From: Maratus speciosus
Lineage: Eukaryota; Arthropoda; Arachnida; Araneae; Salticidae
Length of the DNA stretch: 64,000 nt
Assembly (NCBI GenBank): GCA_963932465.1
Contig: OZ010792.1
Coordinates: 284,811,836-284,875,835, forward strand
Direction of reading: 5' to 3'
The first letter of the stretch is position 1; every line of letters starts with the position of its first letter. This document shows positions 50,241-61,260 of the stretch, in pieces. Below the pieces are notes generated by a model. That model was given only the letters and a program-made list of their open reading frames with translations. It had not been told where the DNA came from and ran no database searches. The translations under genes were made by a program, and so were the position numbers.

Positions 50241-50655
50241 CGCAGTTCGAGCGGAGGTGTGAGGGAGGGGCGCGAACAAAATCAGGAAATATAGCTGGAC
50301 GATCTGTTTGAAACTTTAATTTAGCTTATAAAACATAACAAAAATTTTAAACATCAGGCCGCGTCAAAAATCATGGTGACCATTACCCCACTTTGCACCC
50401 CCCAAGGGGGCACTTTTCTAAATTTCGCAGATACCCGTCATGTGATATATCGTAGCACTTTGGGGGGGGGGGACACGAACAAAATTAGGTAATATAACAA
50501 GGCGAGAATTTGTTTGAAGCTTTACGATAGTTTAGGAAGGGTTTGCCAAAATTTAGAAGGTGTTCCATGGCGATAAATGTACTGGACGTTTTGAAAGGAA
50601 TATTAAACGAAACCCTTTGTGCGATCTATGATCACACTTACCCACTTGTTTTAGA
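50241..50655 (-). repeat. Terminal part of the array element
   Basis: Diverged monomer remnants, a CACTTTGCACCCCCCAAGGG block resembling the reverse of 7540-7610, and finally the GTGGGTAAGTGTGATC terminus read on the minus strand. No gene. Confidence 0.65.
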
Positions 50656-50759
50656 TATGTTTTTGATGCTCCCCAATATAGTTTAATGAGTGATATGCAT
50701 TTGTGACTTCGACTAGTTTATCTGAATATCGGTCCTCTAGCATTCGTAATTATAAATTA

Positions 50760-51745
50760 AATAATAAAACTTTGTATGAGACACCATCATAAAAACAAAA
50801 GAACACACAGGACGCGTTTCGGGTGGAAATTTTAACAGCCAATGTAAACACGTGTCCGTAAGGGGACAAGGTCACAAATGAACCAAAAGGGCAAAAAGAA
50901 GAATTTACTAAGAGTGCGAAAAGTGGCACTAGCTGGCACTAGCTGAAAGTTAAACAAAATCACAGAGGATCACATGCAGAAGAGAAAAGTATTGCCAAAC
51001 TGATGGAAAAAGTTAAGAAAAAAGAAAAGCGGAACGGAAATAAAAGCAACAAAATAAATTAAAATTAAATAATATAAGTAAATAAAAAATATATATGTAA
51101 AACAAAAAGAGAAAAACGCAAGAAAAACATTTTTCTTTTATGATAATAAAATGACAAGAGACAAGAAAACAGGGGAAGAATTAAAAAGGTTATTTCCAAG
51201 CTGAAAAGAGAAAAGAGATGAAGAGAGTTGACAAGTTTGTCAGAATTTTTAAAAATAAAATATGCTTCGTGAAAATCCAAATAAGTGGGAGAGACAGGGG
51301 AAGAAATAATTCTAGCCATGGAGCAATTGAAACAGTGGCAGGAAGTCCAACAGTGAAAGGCATTCGAAGATTTCGAGATATCTTCATTTGGTATATTCCC
51401 CTGATGTTCGCTTAATCTGAACTTTAACCCTCTCTTAGTTTGACCAACATAACCTAAATTACAATAGCGAGGAATAAAATAAACGGCCCACAGATTCTCA
51501 GTGGGAATAGGATCATTGAGAGAAGGTAATTTTATTTTATTAATAGGTTTGAAAATAACTTTGAAATTATGGTGAGAAAAGATTGTAGAAATTTTTAAGC
51601 AGTGAGGGGAATAAAATGGCAGAACGACAGAGTTAAAATTAAGAGGATTATTAGGGTCAGAAAGAGGTTGCTTAGGATTATTAAATTTATTCAGAGCTTT
51701 ATCAATCAAAGAGAGATTATAACCACATATGACATACAGTCATAT
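50760..51745 (-). pseudogene. Penelope-like element, 3' part with GIY-YIG endonuclease
   Basis: The minus-strand open frame (51709 down to 51065; open back to a stop near 51741) gives the C-terminal end of a Penelope-like retroelement. First the linker LPFYSPHCLKISTIFSHHNF and FKPINKIKL. Then a GIY-YIG nuclease: VYFIPRYCNLGYVGQTKRGL (about residues 81-100), FRLSEHQ, and the later FHEAYFIFKNSDKLVNS. The reverse transcriptase domain that should precede it is missing, so the copy is 5'-truncated. The last 45 residues are hydrophobic and probably out of frame or read-through. Downstream (50800-50830, minus) CCCGAAACGCGTCC-type text is common in the 3' part of such elements. The initiating codon reported for this frame is TTG, so no real start is present. 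Confidence 0.82.
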
Positions 51746-53008
51746 AACATAAGATCGTGTAAGATAAAAATAAAATCATCTGTCGATATCCGAGTCGAGT
51801 ATTAATTAATAAAGGCATCAAAATAATACAATCTGACAAATGAATAAACACTTACATTATGTCAAAATCGAAAGCCGTTAACGGTGGTTTGGAATGTTCC
51901 TTAAACAAACATTTAATGAGAGTAATATATTTACAACTATCTTATGTATTTAGAAAACTTAAAATCATAATACAGTGAGACTCAATGCTCCATTTTCATT
52001 TCTCAATACTGACGATAAACGTCACATCATTTGATCATAACAAAATCATTATAAAGCAACATTTCATTGAATTTTTCGTGTTTTTTTATGTGAGGTAAAT
52101 AGTCATTTTTAGTGAATGTTTACAAATATCGTAGTATTTTACTTATTTAAAATAATAATAAGATGTTTGAAATATGGTACTTACAGTTACAGAACACACA
52201 ATTGTTGCGATGTGCTCAAAATTGTTTTAGAATAGCGGTATTATAATTTTCTTAAATTTTGTTTATAAATTTGCACTTTTTAAAAGTTTTTCATAAGAAT
52301 TGGGTTTTTTTTTATATAAATAGTTGATAATTTTCTATTATGAAAACATTTAATACTATGTCCAAAAGTTATTACAAAATACTCCAATAAAAAAAATAGT
52401 TCAAAAGGGTGCCGATTTCCCCTAAAATGTTTAGGCCGTTTATTTGTTATGCCTAACATCACTGAAGTAACTATAATTAAACGAAGAGTAAGTTTCAATA
52501 TATATTGCGAAAGTGCATTTTCTGAAAAGAATTGGGAAAAAAAAAAAAAACTGATTTCGGTGAAATATAAATATATTATCCTATTGACATCATGAAACTC
52601 GCTGTATGTGAATGGATAATTTTGTGGTTTTTGAAAAAAGCTTATTTATTTTACCGTATTGGTTGAAAGCAATGCCGACCATTTTAAACTATTTACATTA
52701 CTTTTTCCCTCCAACCATCTAAATTACCTTTTCCCATATTTATGAAGCTATAGAAATATTCGATTTTTTAACGGAAGTCACTTTCTTGGTTCTTCGTGGA
52801 TTATTTTGAGACCGGTTTTTTTCCCCTCCTTATCTGAATTATTCCATTTAAAAGGGGAAAATGAGAGCTGTTTTCTGTGCACAAAGTGCAAGCTAAGTAA
52901 ACTGAGATTATGTGTTTTTCATGAATTTAAAATTTTATGTATGTCATTTAAATGTATATTTAATGTATGTTACGCATGCTCCTATAACAGTGGACTTATT
53001 TTGATAAT
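51746..53008. other. No recognised feature
   Basis: AT-rich with an A-run at 52540-52550. The 92-codon frame crossing 52806-53084 runs into the Tigger end and is not a gene. Confidence 0.6.
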
Positions 53009-53112
53009 TACAGTAAACCCTCGATTTAACGGACCCCAGTTCAACAGACTTCGGATTCAACGGACTAATTTAAAAAAAAATTAAAATTAAACAAAAATTA
53101 AAGTAAAACAAG

Positions 53113-53568
53113 TGGGTAAGTGTGATCGCAGATCGCACAGAGGGTTTCGTTTAATATCCCTTTTAAAACACTTTATCCTTAAATTAACAAATCAAAATCG
53201 TTAATTTAAAATTATTCCCCTCTCCCTAACCTGAAATTCAACGCCCGTATTTCAAATTTTTATATTTGACAAATGTCAAATATTTATTTATCACTATTAT
53301 TTACTGGAAGCCTTCATGATAAAACAGCTTCTAAAACGATGAAACACGCTTCGGAAAAAAAAGTATTACTGCCCCCCCTCCCCCTCCCCTACTTGAGAAT
53401 CAACACGCAACCCTCTTTTAAGCTTTTATATGTAAAAAATCAAGCAATGAACATCGACAAAGCATTTCTTTTTACTATTTTTAAAAAGCGATTTCTCGGT
53501 AAAATAAAAAAAATATTTATTATATCTGTGGCGACACAATGTCTCGTGATTAAATGAACGAAACCTTA
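53113..53568 (+). repeat. Short copy of the array family inside Tigger
   Basis: It starts GTGGGTAAGTGTGATCGCAG, then CACAGAGGGTTTCGTTTAAT, as at 7277. CCCTCTCCCTAACCTGAAAT and CCCCCTCCCCTACTTGAGAA are reverse counterparts of the GGGAGGGG-containing part of the array monomers, so two monomer remnants are present. It ends near GAACGAAACC. Its position inside a young Tigger element shows that the family has been mobile. Confidence 0.7.
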
Positions 53569-53770
53569 AGAAAAGGGAAAGAACACGAAACGCCGAAAGC
53601 GCGCGCTTTGATTCTCACTGCAGCGTGGTTTTCGTTCTAAGCATGCGCAATGATGCTGGCGACCTATGCGGCCATGTGATATGCTTTTCGTTCTATGCAT
53701 GCGCTAGCGTACCCACGATCCATTTCTGCTTCAGTTCACAAGTGTGTTTTGCTACTAGTGCTTTTTTGAA

Positions 53771-55369
53771 ATGGCTTGTAATATTAAACGGAAATGCGTT
53801 AATTTATCTATAAAACAGAAACTTGAGTAGATAGAGAGGTTGGAGAGTGGTGTGTCGGTCGCACGTGTTTGCGAACTATACGGAGTTAAAAAACAAACCA
53901 TTTCAGACATTCGCAAGAATAAGGAAAAACTAGTCCATTTTTCCCTTAAATACAGCGTGGGTGATTCAAAAAGCGGTTTCTCAGTGGCGGACAGAAAACA
54001 TGTAAAAGTGGCTCAAAATAAAAACCTGGAGGAGGCAGTATACAAATGGTTTGTACAACAGCGGTCAAGTGGCGTCGTCGTCCGTAGTGTTGAATTGCGG
54101 ACAGCCGCAGAAAAATTGGCGAAACATATGGGTTTAGTGACATTTCGTGCAAGTGATGGTTGGCTTTGGCGCTTTCGTAAACGCCATGGTTTCATTAACA
54201 GGAAAACATGCGGTGAATCTTTAAGCGCCGACATCGAACAGGTGGAACCTTTTCGAAAAAAGATAAAGAAACTGATAGAATCCGAGGGCCTACTTTTGTG
54301 TCAGTTATACAATGCTGACGAGACAGGACTCTATTTTCGTTCTGTGCCGGAAAATACCTTGGCGTACAAACATGATGCCCAGACGCCTGGCCGCAAGCTA
54401 AACAAGGAGCGTATTTCAGCACTCCTTTGTGCTAATGCTGATGGTAGTCATCGTCTTAAACCAATGGTAGTTGGAAAGGCCAGGAAACCGCGTGCTCTAA
54501 AAAATATTAGTATGCAAAAACTGCCATTCATCTATTCTAGTTCAAAGAATGCTTGGTTCACAGGCGATATTTTTTCTGATTGGTTTTTTAACCAGTTTGT
54601 TCCAGCCGTGCGTCACTATCAAGAAGAAGTTATGAAAATACCTTCCCACGAAGTAAAAGCTCTATTACTCCTTGATAATGCTCCCTGCCACCCTAACGCG
54701 GAAACGTTAGTTAGTAGGGATGGACGAATAAAATGTGATTTCCTTCCTCCAAACACAACTTCATTAATTCAACCGATGGACCAAGGAGTCATTGTTGCCT
54801 GCAAGAGGATTTATAAGAAGAAATTCCTTGAAGAAGTAATGGTAGTGTTGGAAAATAAAAATGATGCAGTAGAAGATTTGGGAGGAGCCAGAACGCTGCA
54901 AAATTTGTGCAACTACAATTTAAAATCAGCTATCTTTAACTTTGCTGCTGTGTGGAGGGAGATGAAGGTATCCACACTGGCTAACGGATGGTCAAAACTA
55001 CTCAACGACGCAGATCCTGAATACGATTTTACAGGGTTTGAGATTTCGGATTTTAGGAGTACAATAATGGAGGCTGGTGAGGATATCCCTGAGAAAGATA
55101 TAGAACAGTGACTCGAGAATGACGAAGCAGATCCAGGCTACCAGATTCTAAATGAGGAGGACATCGCAGAAAGTATTCTGCATGATGATAATGAAGATGA
55201 GGTCGAGGACGACGAGAAAGAAGAATTAAGCGCATTTCGACCGAAATTATCTACAGTACGAGAGCATATGGATGACGTCATTACTTACATAGGGGCATCT
55301 TCAGATCCCGAAGTGTTTGCGTATTATGAACACTTTATACAATTTCGAGCTCTTATAATAAAAAAATAG
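53771..55369 (+). pseudogene. Tigger transposase with two premature stops
   Basis: A DDE transposase of the pogo/Tigger group that would cut and paste its own element. ATG at 53771 starts a typical N-terminus (ACNIKRKCVNLSIKQKLE), then an in-frame TAG at 53828. The longest open stretch runs from there to TGA at 55109. Numbering from 53840 (TTG, coding leucine): psq-type helix-turn-helix VARVCELYGVKKQTISDI (8-24); CENP-B-type second DNA-binding part up to WLWRFRKRHGF (about 65-118); catalytic D160 (YNADETGLYF), D279 (LLLDNAPCH) and D314 (TSLIQPMDQGVI), with 34 residues between the last two. After TGA 55109 the frame stays open for 85 codons (LENDEADPGYQILNEEDI, then acidic DEVEDDEKEE) to TAG 55367. 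All three acids are intact and only two stops break the frame. Confidence 0.95.
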
Positions 55370-55629
55370 CATTCAAGTGGGAAACAACTAAAACTAGACG
55401 CCTTTTTTCAATCCAGCAGTATGGAGCAACCTTAATGTGATGTAAATAACATAAAATGATGCCTGTTGTTTTGGGGGCATTGTAATTTTTTTTCCATTTG
55501 TTTATTGCTTATTTATTAATTAGTATTATTTCTGTGTAAAAAGTGTTTCATTCCCATAAAAGTTGCATATGGGTTAATTCGTTTGTATTTCATTACCAAT
55601 ATTGTATTATTAAAAGTAATGTATTGTGT

Positions 55630-55760
55630 TTATATATATATATATATATACTGTAGTATATATGTATATACATATATTGTATATATACAATACATGTAAA
55701 TACACTGTAATAATATATGTAATTACAAGTACGTAGTAATATATATATGTACTATAATTA
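55630..55760. repeat. TA-rich simple sequence in Tigger 3' part
   Basis: (TA)n followed by short palindromic TATATAC/GTATATA words. Low complexity, no coding. Confidence 0.85.
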
Positions 55761-55919
55761 TAACAAAATAATATTATAAATAGTACTTTGCGATTTAACG
55801 GACTTTCGATTTAACGGACACATCTTAGTCCCATTTAGTCCGTTAAATCGAGGGTTTACTGTATTTTTATTTATTTATTTGAAAACGCATTGTTTGAGTT
55901 AACTATATTTAAATGGTGT

Positions 55920-56110
55920 GAAATGTCTGAAATTCAGACATTTAAGTGTCTGAAACGCAGTGTTCAATTTTCAGACGTTTTAAAATGTCTTAAAAATTTC
56001 AGACACTTAAGTGTTTGAAACAAGAGTGTTCAAATTTCAGACGTTTTAAAACGTCTGAATTTTTTCAGACACTTCTTACGTCTGAATTTCAGACATTTCA
56101 AATGTCTTAA
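55920..56110. repeat. Cluster of short palindromes, GACAYTTAAGTGTC type
   Basis: At least six imperfect palindromes lie head to tail: TCAGACATTTAAGTGTCTGA (55934), CAGACGTTTTAAAATGTCT, CAGACACTTAAGTGTTTGA, CAGACGTTTTAAAACGTCTG, CAGACACTTCTTACGTCTGA and CAGACATTTCAAATGTCT. It starts about 60 bp right of the Tigger element. A similar cluster is at 61035-61260. Confidence 0.85.
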
Positions 56111-57405
56111 TTGTGGCCATCTTTGAGCCTTTTTTGGGGGGTGGGGGTGGGGGTAATATGAAGCCATCTTTGACCACTTTTCTTTCTAAGCCATATACGT
56201 AGCAATGTTTGACCACAGTGGGTTATTTTTTTATCAATGGAATAATTTGTTAGCATAAAGCAGAGCTGATTTCAGCATGGGAAAACTGAGATGTCTTTCT
56301 GTCCCCTGATTTTAGGGTACTCCAAATTGGGTATGAAATTTTCATAAATCTGATATTTTAAATCTGTTTTGACCTTATGATGATTGTAATCAGTATTTTG
56401 TAGTTTCAGAATAGGATAATACATGTATATAAATATTCACCTAAATATGTACTTATGTGATATCATATATGGCCTACGGCATCAAAAATGTTTATTACTT
56501 TTAGTGAGAACTTCAAATTCTAGTCCAAAGACCTAGTATTCCTTCGTCCCCTTCCCCCCTCTGCTTTATATACTGTTACAAATAAAAAAAAAAAAAAAAA
56601 AAGCCTATTCGATGTCGTCAAATACATATTTGGATAAATATATCATTTTCTTTAACCTAATCATGTTCTAAAAATGCAAAATATTTATTAAAATAAGTAT
56701 ATCAAAGCAAATTTAAAATATCAGCTTTATGGAAATTTCATACCAAATTTAGGGACCCGTAAAGCAAAAGGCCCATAGAAACAGCCCAGTTTGCCCATGC
56801 TGCAACCAGCTCTGCTTTATGTAACAAATTATTCCCATTTATAAAAAATTATTAAAAATGATAAAAAGTCTTTGGAGTGAAAAATTAACTGATTGTATCC
56901 GTCTGTTGAAAATTCTATGATCAATTCATATTCTGCTGTGTTGGGAAATAAGAACAATAAAAAAAATCGTGTTGTAAAGCTTACTGTGTAAGTAACATTG
57001 ACTTTTGCGTATGGTGCCGATCTGCTACGCAATGATACCAAGGGTTAACTTGTAGCATCTCAATGCGCGTTTATCTTATTTATTTATTTTGGTTATAAAA
57101 ACAGACTAAATTTGAATTTAAGTATGATAACGTGCGTTGAGATGCTACATTATCATATACAAAATAATCCTAAAAATCCGATTTTTGTTTTCCCCCAAGT
57201 CAGATTTTTTTTTCCTTTTTTTTTTTTTTTTTTTTTTTTTTTTCCATGAATCTCTCCCCATTAGATACATAAAAAGTGACTTGAGAAAGAAGTTAAAAAC
57301 ATATTTTCTTTTCTGTTAACATGCCGATAAAAATAACTTATAAAATGAAATGATACAAATGTAAATAAGTGCAAGTTATAAGCCAAAATTACGTCCTCTA
57401 ATAAC
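56111..57405. other. No gene; A and T runs
   Basis: G-rich tract at 56138-56153, A-run at 56583-56602, T-run at 57217-57243. Otherwise AT-rich with no recognised feature. Confidence 0.6.
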
Positions 57406-57407
57406 CA

Positions 57408-58163
57408 TATCACAATATTAAAACATTAATTTGCTTAAAAGACGTTATAAAAACACATTAAAAGTAAATTAAACATCTATATTTACATGTTTCAACTCTT
57501 TTACTGAATCGTCATCAAAATGTATAGCAGAAAAATTACAAAATAGAATGCATATTTTGCTTAAGGCTGTTCTCAACTGCTCTGCTCAACAAGCGCAAAA
57601 CGTTTTGATACATTTACAAATTCATTTTTTAACGGAAAGATATAAAAGTGGAAAGCCTGACCACGGAAGCGATTTGGAATCGAACTGTGTTTTCCATTTT
57701 TTGATCCATTAATTACCTATTGAGTTATAAGCGATTTTGATCACGTGACGCGGCATTTTTCTCCCCTTACTGACTGGATTTTCTTCTTTCATTCGGAAGT
57801 TTGGTTCAAAATGCTAACTTTGACAGTATTTTCTCAAAGATCTATTGCGTTTGCAAGAAAACGGAAAAAACAGTTCGATGACATAGTTTTTGAATGACAA
57901 CACCTAGTTTCACGCGTTTCCGAACAAAAATGAATTAAAACTTGTGTCTTGAGAGTTGACCCTTTGGATTTGAGAACAGCCTTAAAAGACGTTGATGATT
58001 GCATATGCAATGCATATATGCATTGTATTTTGTAATTTTTCTGTTATACATTCTGATGACGACTCAGTAAAAGAGTTGAAACATGTAAATATAGATTTTT
58101 AATTTATTTTTAATGTGTTTTTATAACGTCTTTTAAGCAAAAAAATATTTTAATATTGTGATA
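57408..58163. mobile_element. Fold-back element, about 756 bp, arms about 130 bp
   Basis: The left arm starts TATCACAATATTAAAACATT and continues GCTTAAAAGACGTTATAAAA, then CATGTTTCAACTCTTTTACT. The right arm is its reverse complement with a few changes (58030-58163). Target duplication not clear. The interior (57590-57960) belongs to the dispersed module also found at 14935, 31930 and 36390. No coding. Confidence 0.82.
57590..57960 (+). repeat. Dispersed module inside the fold-back element
   Basis: TTCGGAAGTTTGGTTCAAAA, then TGCTAACTTTGACAGTATTT, closely matches 15170-15225. ACGCGTTTCCGAACAAAAAT resembles the end of that module. Confidence 0.6.
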
Positions 58164-60025
58164 AAAGAAATGATAGTATTAAAAATATATACTCAGATCA
58201 AACATAATTATAAAAATATTTATATCTTCAAGCATCATCACCTTCTCAATATATTAAATATCAGCACTTTAATAGGATTTTATGCAATTTGATTTCTTTA
58301 AGTAATTTTTAGCACAGCTTGGATAATTACAACCATTTTTATTCCTTGTTTAAAGTATATTATCAGGATAGCTCAGAGTCTTGAAAATTAAATATGTTAT
58401 TGATATGGAGCACAGAAAATCAAAGCAGATTTTCTATTTTTTAAACAAGCATTTAGTAGGATTATTTAAAAAGAAATGAATATTATATCAGTAGGATTTA
58501 TTTACCACCGGATAAACTATAGTTTTAAAATAAAATATCCAGATATTCACATTAACTTCACTCTGGTGCTTTCACGATTTCATTTCATGTTCTATATCCG
58601 TCATATAAAGCTAGTGCATTTTCAAAAGATTTACCATATATAAATTTAAATTATATAATATTAAAACATTTATTTCGAAAATACACCCTGCAAGAGAATT
58701 AAATGAAATGATTTTCTTATCATGATGTTGCAAAAAATAAAAATTAATATGTAAAATTATACCATAAATATAAAGTAACTGGAAATTGTAAGGAAAAAAC
58801 TTAATAATGAGATATCATTAGAAAGATTCTTTTTATTTATATATGAGCTTTGTTTATATAGGTTAAATGAAAATTGCAATTCGATCGAGCTATTTAGCAA
58901 TCATTAAATAAATAAATATATATATATATAACAAGCAGAAAAATTGACTTCGGGGCTATAAAATATTTATTTATTTATAAAACGGAAGTCTAAAAAATAT
59001 TAAACAAATTCATTACATTGAAAGTCATGATTTATTGAAAACACACAAATGAACACACGATCCTTTTAAAACAAAAAATATTTATTCGATATAAAAAAAA
59101 ACTTAAATATGCAAATTATTCTAAAAAAGTAATGTAAATGATAAATAGCATTACATAAAGTTCACTATTTTACTATAAAATTTCTATTTGAAATTTCTAT
59201 TTGAAATTTCTATTTGAAAATTTCTATTGAGTTCACTTAATCATACAAATGCATTCTTTCTTACCTATGAATGTGTAATCCATTACGATGAACATTATAT
59301 TTCACAAAGTATCGTACACCACTATTTTTGAAAAACAGTTGTATGTATTTTTTAAATATTCTTGGCACTGCATTCTTCTACCTAATGCGCTCTAATGAAT
59401 AACAAATATAATAAAAAATTATTATTAATGGGATTTCAAAAATCTGCAGTAATTTCTCGATTAATAAAGATTCTTTTTTCATATGCCTAGTTTTGAACAC
59501 ACACCAAGCAATAACTAGACTTTCCGTAATAAGAACGTATATAAGTATGTGTTTCCAAATCCAAATAGTACTTTTGTTTAACGGGTAAATGCAATTAATC
59601 AAACAGCAATCCAAATTCGAATAGTAGTATTGTAATACAAATATTTCTACCAGCATTTCTCGATAATTTAAACTAAAAAAATCACGAGACCATTCCAAAA
59701 ACACTTGTTGAAAATATCTTCATTTAAAATATTAACGTGGTAACAGGCTTGATGTGTCTCCACAAAAGATTTACGCTGTCTCAGCACTTTCCGCTTTCCG
59801 TTAGTGACGTAATCATTGACTTTGAGCTCGGACATGACACGAATGGAAATACGTTACGAGAAGGGAGTTCAAATCATTAGATTTTTATCACAGGAAATGA
59901 AATGGTGTACGAATACAAACAGATTTTTTTTTTAATTACTCCTCCTTTAATATTTTGTTTAATCCGTTACAATTATCCATTATAAGATATAATTATTACA
60001 GTTATGATGCTTTCAAGCGAAGGCA
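58164..60025. other. No recognised feature
   Basis: AT-rich. TTTGAAATTTCTA is repeated three times at about 59180-59222. The 108-codon minus frame 59378-59704 shows no family resemblance and I do not call it. Confidence 0.55.
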
Positions 60026-60111
60026 TTAAGACGATACTTCAGCCAAGTGAAAATACTCGTTCGCTAATGCTAATCCTATAGAAGAAATTTATAAAATATC
60101 TTTTCAATATA

Positions 60112-60177
<66 letters not shown>

Positions 60178-60485
60178 CATTGAATAGCTGAGATTGACCT
60201 GTATAACGGCCGTTTTTCACTTTTTCGATTTTGATTGCAGATCATTTTAATGAAGACACTTTCATTTTCGAAACCGGTTTCGAAACTGAAAGCATCCTCA
60301 TAAAAAAAATGTAAAATTAAAATCGTAAATGTAAAAAACGGCCGTTGTACATATCGATCACATCTATCCAATGTAAAAAAGAATCATTTAAAAATAGTGA
60401 AATGCAACAGAGATATCTTTATAAATTTCTTTCGTAGGATTAGCATTAGCGAACGAATCTTTTCACTTGACTGAAGTGCCTCTTA
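60026..60485. mobile_element. Fold-back element with internal (TA)n, about 460 bp
   Basis: Inverted arms of about 85 bp: AGTGAAAATACTCGTTCGCT on the left and AGTGAAAAGATTCGTTCGCT on the right (reversed), then AATGCTAATCCTA and GAAATTTATAAA in both. A (TA)n tract occupies 60107-60174, and a second inner inverted pair, AACGGCCGTTTTT, is present. Exact ends uncertain. Confidence 0.78.
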
Positions 60486-61034
60486 AATAAAAATTTTGTC
60501 GTCACACTTTTAAGTAATTTTTACATTTCAAATTTTTGTTTTACATTTAAAAAAATCCAGGGATTACTTCTATACAGCGATTCCCTTCGTCAAGCCGTTA
60601 AAAACACTATAATAGCCCACTACGGTAAGGGTCGCACTATTTTAAATTGCTTCTGGTCGACGAAACCCATCCTAAGACATTATTAGGTAATTGTGTGTTT
60701 GTGGAGGGGGCGGGGGGGGAGGGATGGTAGCTGGTAGATTATCTTAATATAATTATTTGGAAAAGTTTATATATTGTAAAAAACAATTCTTTAATTACCT
60801 ATTGCACTAAAAATATCTTATTTCCAAAACTTAATAAACGGACTTTTGTAATTTGAACAGACGTCCTATGATCTAATCGCGTTGATTGTTTTATAAAATA
60901 ATGCCAAATTTAGTGCATTGAAAAGTATTTTAAACATGTGTCATCCATTCGAAAACGTTTCTTGATTATGCTGGCATATATATTGCAATGCAATTGTATA
61001 TATAGTCATCATACATATAATACAATTGTATTGC
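60486..61034. other. No recognised feature
   Basis: AT-rich, with a G-rich tract at 60702-60724. No gene. Confidence 0.6.
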
Positions 61035-61260
61035 ATTTAGACATTTAAGTGTCTGAATTTCTAAGTGTCTTAATCTAAGACGGTTCATCATTATTCAGAC
61101 ACTTCTTTCAGTACATCTATACCATAATCCCAGTAAGACACTTATGTGTCTTAAATTCAGACATCTGTGATGTCTGAAATTTCATATTCAGACGCTTAAG
61201 TGTCTAAAATACTTTTTCAGTCACATATGTGTCTGAATTTAAGACGCTTCTATTTGCAGT
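61035..61260. repeat. Second cluster of GACAYTTAAGTGTC-type palindromes
   Basis: AGACATTTAAGTGTCTGAAT (61039), AAGACACTTATGTGTCTTAA (61135), CAGACATCTGTGATGTCTGA (61159), CAGACGCTTAAGTGTCTAAA (61189) and CAGTCACATATGTGTCTGAA (61219). Spacing is looser than in the first cluster. It ends with GCAGTGTGC, which may be an element end (CACTGC reversed). Confidence 0.82.

Larger units (their letters stand above)
41359..50655. mobile_element. Repeat element expanded into a higher-order satellite-like array
   Basis: The left edge is a hairpin (AGGGTTTCGT / ACGAAACCCT, 41359-41385). The right edge (50590-50650) is the reverse of the GTGGGTAAGTGTGATC terminus seen at 7277 and 53113. A reverse unit related to the 147-bp repeat lies at 41480-41545. 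From about 42.2 to 50.2 kb there are eleven same-orientation monomers, marked by GAGTGC(G/A)CT at 42823, 43227, 43683, 44099, 44516, 47967, 48383, 48800, 49266, 49682 and 50101. Apart from the gap caused by the hAT insertion, spacings are 404-470 bp and cycle about 416, 417, 460. A TTTTAG at each outer edge could be a target duplication, but this is uncertain. Nothing in it looks protein-coding. Confidence 0.8.
53011..55861 (+). mobile_element. Tigger (pogo group) element, structurally complete
   Basis: Inverted ends of 24 bp, starting CAGTAAACCCTCGATTTAAC, are perfect at 53011-53034 and 55838-55861, with TA on both sides (53009-53010, 55862-55863). The CGATTTAACGGAC word and variants recur just inside both ends (near 53045, 53055, 55790, 55808), possible extra binding sites. 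It encodes one transposase (53771-55369) in plus orientation, and another repeat is inserted in the 5' leader (53113-53568). Length 2851 bp. Perfect ends suggest a fairly recent insertion. Confidence 0.95.

Noticed and set aside
41359..50655. 6-bp TTTTAG target duplication around the whole array element
   Set aside because: The word is present at both edges, but the other copies of the family do not show a consistent duplication, so it may be chance.
59378..59704. 108-codon minus-strand frame as a membrane protein gene
   Set aside because: It is hydrophobic because the DNA is AT-rich; no family resemblance, and nothing around it supports a gene.
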